From Chloroflexota bacterium (GTDB lineage Bacteria > Chloroflexota > Anaerolineae > Aggregatilineales > J027): a stretch of 64,000 bases of DNA. Positions 8,623 to 15,937 of the stretch are shown piece by piece (positions within the stretch are counted from its first letter, which is position 1; each line of letters begins with the position of its first letter). The DNA is taken from positions 1 through 64,000 of the forward strand of contig JABFGB010000018.1 in the NCBI GenBank assembly GCA_013112715.1, in the 5' to 3' direction. The notes under the pieces are model-generated. The model had not been told where the DNA came from. It searched no databases and was given only the letters and a program-made list of their open reading frames with translations. The translations under genes and the position numbers were made by a program.

Positions 8623-10434
8623 ATGGCACTCTCACAAGCAGCAACGGAAGCCGGTAAAGGTTTTGACTGGCAAGTCACCAAACGTCTCTTTGGCTATCTC
8701 AAACCCTACAAGAAAAACGTGGTGATTGCTTTCACGGCGATGTTGTTTGTCGTCATCGCCAACATTACGGGGCCACCGCTGATTGGCTGGGCAGTGGATG
8801 AGGGTATCCGCAAAGGCAATATGTCCTTAGTGGGCGCCGGAGTTTTTGGCTACATTTTGGTTCAAGGACTTGGCTTCTTGGGGTTTCGCATCCAACTGGC
8901 AAACATGGCTTACGCGGGACAACGCATTATCGAGAAATTGCGCAACGACCTATTTGAGAAAATCCAGTATTTCTCGATGTCGTTTTTTTCGAATTACGAA
9001 ACAGGCCGCCTGATCGCACGGGTTATCAGCGATGTCAGCGTTCTGCGCGAAGCCATCACGTTTGCGGTAGTTGGTACAGTGCGCGAAATGCTCATTCTCA
9101 TTGGCATCCTCATTTCCATGTCCATAATTAACCTGACCCTAACTGGCGTGGCGTTAGTCGTGCTATTGATCTTAATTACGATTGCGAATTTCTGGCGCAT
9201 TTTTGCCCGTAAAGCCTATATCCGCGTGCGCGAAACCAATGCCATCGTCAACGCCGAACTTGCAGAAGCCTTTAACGGCGTGCGCGTTACCCAAGCCTTT
9301 GCCCGCGAAGGGTATAACTATCAGCGCTTCGTCTCCAAGATTGATTACAATAATCGTGAAGCGAATGTTGCAGCGGCGCGTATCAGTGGTTTTTTCTTCC
9401 CTAGCATTGAATTGGTTGGCGGGGTGGCGACGGGCGCGATGATTTATGTCGGCGGCACGCTGGTCTTAAAACAACAACTTTCGGTGTTTACCCTGCTCAC
9501 GTTCGTTCTGTATATTGACGAGTTTTTCTTCCCTATCCGTATGCTAGCCCAACGCTACAACGTATTCCAAGCGGTCATGGCAGCAGGGGACAAAATCTTT
9601 ACCCTGCTCGATACCCCTATCGAAGTACAGGATGCACCAGACGCCACCGAACTCCCCCAAATTCAAGGTCATGTTCAATTTGATAATGTTGAATTCCGTT
9701 ACAGCGACGGCGAAATGGTGCTTAAGGGCGTCAATCTGGATGTGCCTGCTGGGTCAACCGTCGCATTGGTCGGGCATACGGGCGCGGGCAAAAGCACTAT
9801 TATCAAACTCGTCACGCGATTTTATGATATTACCGATGGCAAGTTAACCATTGATGGCTACGATGTCCGCACCGTCACCCAAGAAAGTCTACGCCGTCAG
9901 ATGGGTGTCGTGTTGCAAGAAACCTACCTTTTTTCCGGCACGGTCATGGAAAATATCCGCTATGGCCGCTTGGAGGCGTCAGACGAGGATGTGATAGACG
10001 CTGCCAAAGCGGTGGGTGCTCACGACTTTATCATGCGATTGGAAAATGGGTATAATACCGAGGTTCGTGAAGGGGGTTCGCTGCTTTCGGCAGGCCAGCG
10101 CCAATTATTAGCCTTTGCCCGTGCCCTACTTGCTGATCCGCGCATCTTGATTTTGGATGAGGCGACCAGCAGCATTGACACCCAGACCGAGAAAATTATC
10201 CAAAGTGCCCTAGAGCGTCTCCTAAAAGGGCGTACTAGTTTCGTGATAGCCCATCGCCTCAGCACTATCACCAACGCCGACTTGATTGTGGTGATAGATC
10301 ATGGCGAAATAATTGAGCAGGGTTCGCACGAGGATCTATTACAACAAGGTGGCGCTTATCGTGACCTTTATACAATGGCCTATGCTCGTCCGTTGGAAGC
10401 AGTATCGCCGGAGGTCACAGTCGCTGCCGATTAG
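8623..10434 (+). CDS. ABC exporter half-subunit with consensus ATPase residues (heterodimer partner 2)
   Basis: 603 residues with GGAAGGAA before the ATG. An N-terminal six-TM exporter domain precedes an NBD with Walker A (GHTGAGKST), Walker B plus catalytic Glu (LILDEATSS) and switch His (VIAHRLST). Its signature motif reads LLSAGQRQ: Ala490 replaces the first Gly of LSGGQ. In a heterodimer this altered signature faces the degenerate Walker site of partner 1, while this subunit's intact Walker site pairs with partner 1's normal signature. The two genes are separated by 24 bp, so equal translation is expected. Confidence 0.9.
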   Translation: MALSQAATEAGKGFDWQVTKRLFGYLKPYKKNVVIAFTAMLFVVIANITGPPLIGWAVDEGIRKGNMSLVGAGVFGYILVQGLGFLGFRIQLANMAYAGQRIIEKLRNDLFEKIQYFSMSFFSNYETGRLIARVISDVSVLREAITFAVVGTVREMLILIGILISMSIINLTLTGVALVVLLILITIANFWRIFARKAYIRVRETNAIVNAELAEAFNGVRVTQAFAREGYNYQRFVSKIDYNNREANVAAARISGFFFPSIELVGGVATGAMIYVGGTLVLKQQLSVFTLLTFVLYIDEFFFPIRMLAQRYNVFQAVMAAGDKIFTLLDTPIEVQDAPDATELPQIQGHVQFDNVEFRYSDGEMVLKGVNLDVPAGSTVALVGHTGAGKSTIIKLVTRFYDITDGKLTIDGYDVRTVTQESLRRQMGVVLQETYLFSGTVMENIRYGRLEASDEDVIDAAKAVGAHDFIMRLENGYNTEVREGGSLLSAGQRQLLAFARALLADPRILILDEATSSIDTQTEKIIQSALERLLKGRTSFVIAHRLSTITNADLIVVIDHGEIIEQGSHEDLLQQGGAYRDLYTMAYARPLEAVSPEVTVAAD

Positions 10435-10460
10435 AGATTAAACAAGAGTGAGCAGAAAAT

Positions 10461-11342
10461 TTGCGTGACTTTCAACTCCTCGCCCCATCCGAAGAAGGCG
10501 AGGAACCATTTCCCTATCGGCGTGTCTGGCGACCCCTCACCATCGAACTAGGGTTGTTAGCCGCCGCTGTTCTTTTTATTCTCTTCACCACCCGCTTGGG
10601 CATCATTGGCGATTCCTACTCCCGATCTCTTAGCGGTGGATTGGCGTTACTGCCAATTGCCGGCTATTGGTTTTTTTCTATTCGGCGTGAACGACTTGCC
10701 CCAGAACCACGCCAGGGCCTCACCGCCATCTTATTTTTGAGCATGGTGATGGCAAATGGTATCGCCGTACCGGCCATTAGCGAAATTTTTACCCCCGAAC
10801 GCTGGCTGCCCGGCGCAGGCTTTTTTAACCGCATCCTCGGTTACGCCTTTACTGTTGGCATTTTAAGCGAATTTATCAAGTATGCCGTTGTGCGTTATAC
10901 CCTGTGGCCCAGTCGCTTCCGGATTCGTTTGGATGGCATCGCCTACAGCACCGCCGCCGCGCTTGGTTTTGCCACTGTTCTCAACCTGCGCTTAGTGTTT
11001 TATGATGAACTGACCCTCTCATCCGCCGCCATCAACATCCTAACCAATGTCTATATCCACATTGCCATCGGCGCGGTGATTGGCTATTTCTTGGGCGAAC
11101 TCGCTATCGGCAATCCATCGGCGGTCTGGTTGCCGACTGGCTTAGTGGTTGCCGCCATGTTAAGTGGTATCCATTTTGCCTTTCGCGGCATTGCGATTTC
11201 CAGCGGCTTGGGCAGCCGAGCCATCGGCGGTTTATTTTTGGTCATCGGCATCACGGCGGCCATTTTGGGCATCCTCTCATTTATCATTGAAAGCGCCGAC
11301 GCACGTATGGCCGATAAACTGGGAGTACGACGTATCCGATGA
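10461..11342 (+). CDS. PrsW-like membrane protein (putative intramembrane protease, altered motifs)
   Basis: 293 residues with about eight hydrophobic helices after a charged N-terminal tail. The start is a TTG without a strong ribosome site, so it is uncertain. The layout and motifs fit the PrsW family: 'GILSEFIKYAVV' stands where PrsW has EExxK, 'LDGIAYSTAAALGFA' matches the DG..G...GFA block, and 'SGIHFAFRG' supplies a conserved His. The first Glu of EExxK is Ser, and the usual Glu-Asn after GFA is Leu-Asn. Either it is a divergent protease or an inactive relative. It starts a tightly spaced cluster (4-bp overlap with the next gene) with other exported proteases. PrsW proteases cut anti-sigma factors, but none is encoded here. 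Confidence 0.65.
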   Translation: MRDFQLLAPSEEGEEPFPYRRVWRPLTIELGLLAAAVLFILFTTRLGIIGDSYSRSLSGGLALLPIAGYWFFSIRRERLAPEPRQGLTAILFLSMVMANGIAVPAISEIFTPERWLPGAGFFNRILGYAFTVGILSEFIKYAVVRYTLWPSRFRIRLDGIAYSTAAALGFATVLNLRLVFYDELTLSSAAINILTNVYIHIAIGAVIGYFLGELAIGNPSAVWLPTGLVVAAMLSGIHFAFRGIAISSGLGSRAIGGLFLVIGITAAILGILSFIIESADARMADKLGVRRIR

Positions 11343-11944
11343 GTTATTTTGAAAATCCCAAAGATTTTTCCGAACCACAGGTCGCCCGTCGGGTCAACAT
11401 CAACAGTGGATTGGCAATTATTGTGACATTGGCTCTCATGGGCTTGGGTATGATCTTTCGGAACAGCATTCTGAACAGCACTGTGCCCTTTGAAGATGAA
11501 GAAAACGGCATACGCGGCCAGATTCCGCTGAATTGGCTGTTGGACGAAAATCAACAGGATTACGTTTTCCGGGTGGAAAATCCAAACGCTCGCCCATACA
11601 AAACCCTCATCCAAGCAAGCCTCCTCACCGTTGGGCCAGATGCTAATCCACGCAGCGTGGTAGATTTGCTGGTGGTGCAAGGGCCAAATCGCCTGCCCGG
11701 TTATCACGTCCAATCTATTTCAGAAACCAGCCTCGGCGAAGACGATGCCGTCGAGATTCAATATTCCTTCATTCAATCCGACCCCAACCCATTTTTGCAG
11801 AGTGTACCCGTCGTGGTGCAAGGCGTTGATTTGGTCGTCCTGCGTGGCAATCAAGCCGTGATTCTAACGTATCGAGATGCGGCTGAAAATTTCGACGATA
11901 ACCGCCCCTACTTTGATCGCTTTCTCCAAACTGTCGAATATTAA
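11339..11944 (+). CDS. Unknown single-pass membrane protein of the protease cluster
   Basis: 201 residues; the ATG overlaps the preceding stop (ATGA), indicating translational coupling. There is one membrane helix (about residues 24-42) after a short cytoplasmic tail, then a 155-residue extracytoplasmic domain. That domain begins 'GIRGQIPLNWLLDE' and continues with alternating strands and a final amphipathic segment. It faintly recalls PsbP/DcrB-like folds, but this is not strong enough to name it. The next gene starts 14 bp after the stop. Position between a PrsW-like protein and a secreted protease suggests an accessory or substrate-presenting role. Confidence 0.7.
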   Translation: MSYFENPKDFSEPQVARRVNINSGLAIIVTLALMGLGMIFRNSILNSTVPFEDEENGIRGQIPLNWLLDENQQDYVFRVENPNARPYKTLIQASLLTVGPDANPRSVVDLLVVQGPNRLPGYHVQSISETSLGEDDAVEIQYSFIQSDPNPFLQSVPVVVQGVDLVVLRGNQAVILTYRDAAENFDDNRPYFDRFLQTVEY

Positions 11945-11958
11945 AGAGGGATTTGCAT

Positions 11959-14370
11959 ATGCGAAATTTAACTAACATGCAGCGACGCCTTTGGTTCATC
12001 TCTGCCCTATTGCTGATTGCTCTCGGTGTTGGTCTTTTAAATTTGCTCCCGCCACTCTCACAGGCGCAGGACGAAGATACCCCGCCGTTGGTGCGCCTCA
12101 ACGAAGACAACATCAAAAAAGCGACGGTTTTTATCATGCAGACGGTGGACACCAACACTGGCCCGGTCATCACCTGCGTCGGTACGGGCACATTGGTCAG
12201 CGCCGACGGCTTAGTCTTGACCAATGCCCATATTGTCGAGGCAACCGAAAGCTGTCCGGCAAATCGCACGGTTATCGCCCTGACTCTGCGCACCGATGAA
12301 CCGCCTGTCGCCACCTATATCGCGGAAACCGTCGAATTCAATCGTGGTTATGACTTGGCCGTTCTGCGCATCACTAGTTATTTGGATGGCCGCAGTATCG
12401 AACGTGACGTGCTGCAACTGCCCTTTGTAGAACTAGGCGACTCTAACACCGTCACAATAGACGACACCATCGCGGTTTTTGGCTATCCTGAAATCGGCAA
12501 CGACCCTGTTACCGTGATTCGTGGAACGATTGGTGGCTTTACCGCCGAAGCGGGTTTGGGTGAACGGGCTTGGCTGCGAACCTCCGCCGAAATCCCCGGT
12601 CTCATGAGTGGGGGTGGGGTGTACAACCGCAATGGGGAACTCATCGGCGTCCCCACCATTGCCCCGGCCCGTGCTGCTGGTGAGGCACTGGAATGTCGGC
12701 AGGTTTATGACACCAACGGAGATGCCCAACTAGATAACCTCGATTTGTGTATTCCATTAGGCGGCACGATTAGCGCCATCCGTCCGTCCAGTTTGGCCCG
12801 AGGGCTAGTCCGAGCCGCCGCATTAGGCATTCAACCCGGCCCGGAAAAAGCCCCGGTAGATTTAGCGCCCCCCGCCGAGACTGCCATCTTTCGACGTCTC
12901 TTTGTGTCAACGGGTGTCAATGAAGCCGGGATGCCAACCAGTATTGTGACCAGCCTCCCGACAGGTACAAACAGTCTCTATCTCTTTTTCGATTATCAAA
13001 ATATGCAGGATGGGCAGGTTTACGAACTGCGTACCACCGTTGGCGGGCGTCCCAATGTCCTCTATAGCCTGCCTCCGGTCACATGGAGTGGCGGCGAACG
13101 TGGCATGTGGTATATCGGCGGAACTGTGCCAACGGGATGGGAAAACGGGGTCTATGAATTCACCCTATTCATTGAAGGACGGCAGGTAGACAGCCATCGC
13201 ATTACCATTGGCGGCGGCCCACGAACCGATCCACAGTTATCTGACCTCGTATTCGGTATTCAAGACCCGCTTGGCAACTTAATCGGTGCCAATTACGTCA
13301 TCCCCGAAGGCAATATCATTCGTGCCCGTTTTAACTATCAAAATATGCGAGACGGTCTCGTTTGGCAGCAGCGTTGGTATCAGAATGGCAATCTGATTTC
13401 CCCTCCCCTAAATACAGCGGAACCCCCGGTGTGGTCAGGCGGGCCAAGCGGCCTTAGCAGTGATCCCAGCATCACCAGTGACATCGGGTTTACCTCCGGT
13501 CTCTATCGGCTCGAAATCTATGTCCAACTGCCATCGGGCGAAGATTGGTGTTTGGTACGTCCAGACATTCATCCTTCCCTCAGTGATTGGTGTTTGATGG
13601 TGACATCCGATTTTGTGGTAGCAGGCGGCGCGGGTGGTGCGAATAATGCCCAAGCCCTCATCTTTAGCGATTTCCGCTTTGCCCGCGACGAACAAGGCGG
13701 CTTACCCATTAGCATTGTTGGCGAATCCATGCCTGCTGGCTCAACCGCAATCTATGTATTTTTCAATTGGCGACAAGTGCGCCCCGGCACACCCTTTAGT
13801 TGGCGCTGGCTGGTAGACGATGAAGTGCTCATTGAAAACCGCACCCAATGGGCCACCGACGTGAATGGTGAGAACTATTATTTTTCGTTGCTGGGTGTGC
13901 CCAATTTGCCCGATGCCACCTACCGTTTTGAATTGTATATGGGGGGGATTCGCCTGACCAACGAAACGGTGCAGGTTGAAGTCGGCTTGGGGCAGCTTCC
14001 CGTTGAAGCCTTCGCCAGCGCCAAAGGGGTACAAATGACCGGGCAGGTGTTTGATGCCGCCACCAATCAAGGTATCCCCGGCGCATTGTTTGTCGTGCTG
14101 TTGGCTGAATTCAGTGTCGAAGATTTCGAGTGGCAGGCGGTGCAGGTCTTAGGTCGTGCCACCACCGACGAGCAGGGCTTTTTCCAGATTCCGGCTTTGC
14201 TGCCGCGCGGCACCATCGAAGAACCCGCCCTTTACAGCGTCCTGATACGTGCCGAAGGTTACTTGCCTGCCAACTCGGATGGGATAACGGTCACTACCGA
14301 GACCGAAAGTCCCGTCAATTTGGAGGTGCGGCTCAATCGAGATTTGTCATCCTATGGTGAGATACAATAA
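11959..14370 (+). CDS. Secreted trypsin-like (S1C) serine protease with repeated Ig-like modules
   Basis: About 803 residues from ATG 11959; GAGGG lies 8 nt upstream, favouring it over the TTG at 11953. A signal peptide ends near residue 36. The protease domain (about 45-285) shows the triad context: His in 'VLTNAHIVE', Asp in 'YDLAVLRI', and Ser in 'GLMSGGGVYN' where DegP-like enzymes have GNSGG. Three related beta modules follow with 'DYQNMQDG', 'NYQNMRDG' and 'FNWRQVRPG' at about residues 344, 457 and 601. A carboxypeptidase-regulatory-like (CarboxypepD_reg) domain occupies about 675-795. No PDZ domain is seen. It should act outside the membrane, with the repeats serving in substrate or surface binding. 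Confidence 0.85.
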   Translation: MRNLTNMQRRLWFISALLLIALGVGLLNLLPPLSQAQDEDTPPLVRLNEDNIKKATVFIMQTVDTNTGPVITCVGTGTLVSADGLVLTNAHIVEATESCPANRTVIALTLRTDEPPVATYIAETVEFNRGYDLAVLRITSYLDGRSIERDVLQLPFVELGDSNTVTIDDTIAVFGYPEIGNDPVTVIRGTIGGFTAEAGLGERAWLRTSAEIPGLMSGGGVYNRNGELIGVPTIAPARAAGEALECRQVYDTNGDAQLDNLDLCIPLGGTISAIRPSSLARGLVRAAALGIQPGPEKAPVDLAPPAETAIFRRLFVSTGVNEAGMPTSIVTSLPTGTNSLYLFFDYQNMQDGQVYELRTTVGGRPNVLYSLPPVTWSGGERGMWYIGGTVPTGWENGVYEFTLFIEGRQVDSHRITIGGGPRTDPQLSDLVFGIQDPLGNLIGANYVIPEGNIIRARFNYQNMRDGLVWQQRWYQNGNLISPPLNTAEPPVWSGGPSGLSSDPSITSDIGFTSGLYRLEIYVQLPSGEDWCLVRPDIHPSLSDWCLMVTSDFVVAGGAGGANNAQALIFSDFRFARDEQGGLPISIVGESMPAGSTAIYVFFNWRQVRPGTPFSWRWLVDDEVLIENRTQWATDVNGENYYFSLLGVPNLPDATYRFELYMGGIRLTNETVQVEVGLGQLPVEAFASAKGVQMTGQVFDAATNQGIPGALFVVLLAEFSVEDFEWQAVQVLGRATTDEQGFFQIPALLPRGTIEEPALYSVLIRAEGYLPANSDGITVTTETESPVNLEVRLNRDLSSYGEIQ

Positions 14371-14412
14371 GGTCGCGCTTCAAAACGACATCCATTATCA
14401 TGGGAAAATGCA

Positions 14413-14574
14413 GTGAAATTTAGAATTATACTTTTAGCGATTGTCGCAGTAGTGCTGCTGGTGGGGGTTATTGGTCTTTCAATCCAACTGCTGCCCCCCG
14501 CACCTACCTCCCCTACCCCGACCTTTCCGGAAGGGATAGATTTTCCCAATGGGCGGCCTGTGCCACATCGCTAA
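14413..14574 (+). CDS. Small single-pass membrane peptide (53 aa)
   Basis: A GTG-started frame of 53 codons lies in the 228-bp gap between the protease and the A24 gene. It encodes a basic start (KFRI), a hydrophobic helix of about 21 residues (IILLAIVAVVLLVGVIGLSI) and a Pro/Thr-rich exterior tail. The composition is that of a genuine membrane anchor, and the next gene begins 24 bp after its stop. The ribosome site (GGGAAAA) is modest. Function unknown; probably a co-transcribed member of the cluster. Confidence 0.5.
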   Translation: MKFRIILLAIVAVVLLVGVIGLSIQLLPPAPTSPTPTFPEGIDFPNGRPVPHR

Positions 14575-14598
14575 TCTGCTAAAGGAGCAACCATCGGA

Positions 14599-15933
14599 AT
14601 GGATAATATCATCCTCGCCATCATCATGGCTGTGCTAGGTTTTGCGTTGGGCATCGTGATTAATTGGCTGTCGGATAACCTCCCCAATGAACAACTGCTT
14701 CCAGCATGGCTACCCGATAGATGGACAAGGCAGCAGCCGATCCGTTCCCAAGTGGAGGCCCTTGTCAAACATTTGCAGACCAACCAAATTGATCTGGTGT
14801 ATGTCCAGACCGGGGCATGGCAGCAAAATGGGCAGTATCAGGCATGGAATTATGCCAGCGATTTTCGGGCATTGCTCCATGACCTTGCCCCTGACCTTAA
14901 AGTCTTAGACTGGATTACGGTAGAAAGTCACCACGAGCCGTATCTTTCTGAAAATTCTGAAAATTCTGAAAATAATGAGATACTGGTGAATTACGTTCAA
15001 CGAAGCATCAACGAGCGGCATTATGATGGGGTACATTTGCACTGGCCTTCTGAGTCCGGTGAAAATTTCGTGCCGCTAGTACAAGCCTTCCATGAATTAT
15101 TGGGGCAAGATCATATCTTATCAGTGACTGGCCCACACGACGCCACCAATGGTGAACCACTGGTTCCGACTGGTTTGGATGATCAGTCCATTCGCTGGAA
15201 TCCACCCTATAAGCAGCAGCGTGTTCTAACCCCTCCTACCTACCCCGATGGCTCACCACGTCCCAAAATCACGTGGTCGGGTCTGCTTGCGTTCCTAACG
15301 GGTGGGCGCAGCAGCGCTACCGGCTCAAAATTGCGCTGGCGGCATCCAGTCACCGAGGTGGTGATGGCTCTCTTATTTGGCTTCATTATTTTGAACTGGC
15401 CTGACCATGAACGACGTTTTGTATGGATGATTTATCTAGCCATCCTAACGCTGGTCACAGTGATTGACCTAGAACATCGCATCATCATCACACCCGTTAT
15501 TCTGGTTGCCTGCATCCTTGCTTTTGTATTTGCGTTGGTCGTGCCTGAATCAGATCGGGATTTTGTAGATTACATCGCCGGTGGCGGATTAGGGCTTGGC
15601 CTGTTTCTGGTAATGTTTTTTGGGGGGGGCATATTCTCTAGCGTGGTCGCCTCGGCCAGAGGTGAGGAATTAAACGAGGTCGCTTTTGGCTTTGGCGATG
15701 TCTACGTAGCGACAATGTGCGGTCTGATGATCGGCTGGCAGGCTTTTATTTTTGCCGCGATTATCACGGTCTTTTTGGGGGCGTTGGGCGGCATCCTCTT
15801 TCTCATTGCCCAAACCTTGCGCGGGGGTTATGATGCCTTCACACCCCTCCCCTACGGTCAATATATTATCATCGGCACGATTATCATGATGTTATGGCGT
15901 TCTGAAATCGGAGAATTCCTGCGCGGCGGCTGA
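14599..15933 (+). CDS. A24 prepilin peptidase-like protein with inserted GH18-like domain
   Basis: 444 residues; AAGGAG precedes the ATG. The first helix (IILAIIMAVLGFALGIVINW) matches helix 1 of type IV prepilin peptidases. The C-terminal half (from about 240) has six or so helices with both catalytic aspartates: D290 in 'VIDLEHRIIITP' and D367 in 'FGFGDVYVA'. The cysteine-rich zinc module that normally separates helices 1 and 2 is missing. Residues about 45-230 replace it with a soluble alpha/beta domain whose order ('IDLVYVQTGAW', 'LKVLDWITV', 'HYDGVHLHW', 'HILSVTGP') follows a GH18 barrel. The DxxDxDxE catalytic motif reads D-GV-H-L-H-W-P, so chitinase activity is unlikely. No pilin genes are nearby. 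Confidence 0.75.
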   Translation: MDNIILAIIMAVLGFALGIVINWLSDNLPNEQLLPAWLPDRWTRQQPIRSQVEALVKHLQTNQIDLVYVQTGAWQQNGQYQAWNYASDFRALLHDLAPDLKVLDWITVESHHEPYLSENSENSENNEILVNYVQRSINERHYDGVHLHWPSESGENFVPLVQAFHELLGQDHILSVTGPHDATNGEPLVPTGLDDQSIRWNPPYKQQRVLTPPTYPDGSPRPKITWSGLLAFLTGGRSSATGSKLRWRHPVTEVVMALLFGFIILNWPDHERRFVWMIYLAILTLVTVIDLEHRIIITPVILVACILAFVFALVVPESDRDFVDYIAGGGLGLGLFLVMFFGGGIFSSVVASARGEELNEVAFGFGDVYVATMCGLMIGWQAFIFAAIITVFLGALGGILFLIAQTLRGGYDAFTPLPYGQYIIIGTIIMMLWRSEIGEFLRGG

Positions 15934-15937
15934 TAAT

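Noticed and set aside
14944..14982. Nine-base tandem repeat (Ser-Glu-Asn) in the A24 gene
   Set aside because: Only about three copies within a coding linker; not a CRISPR or a functional repeat array.
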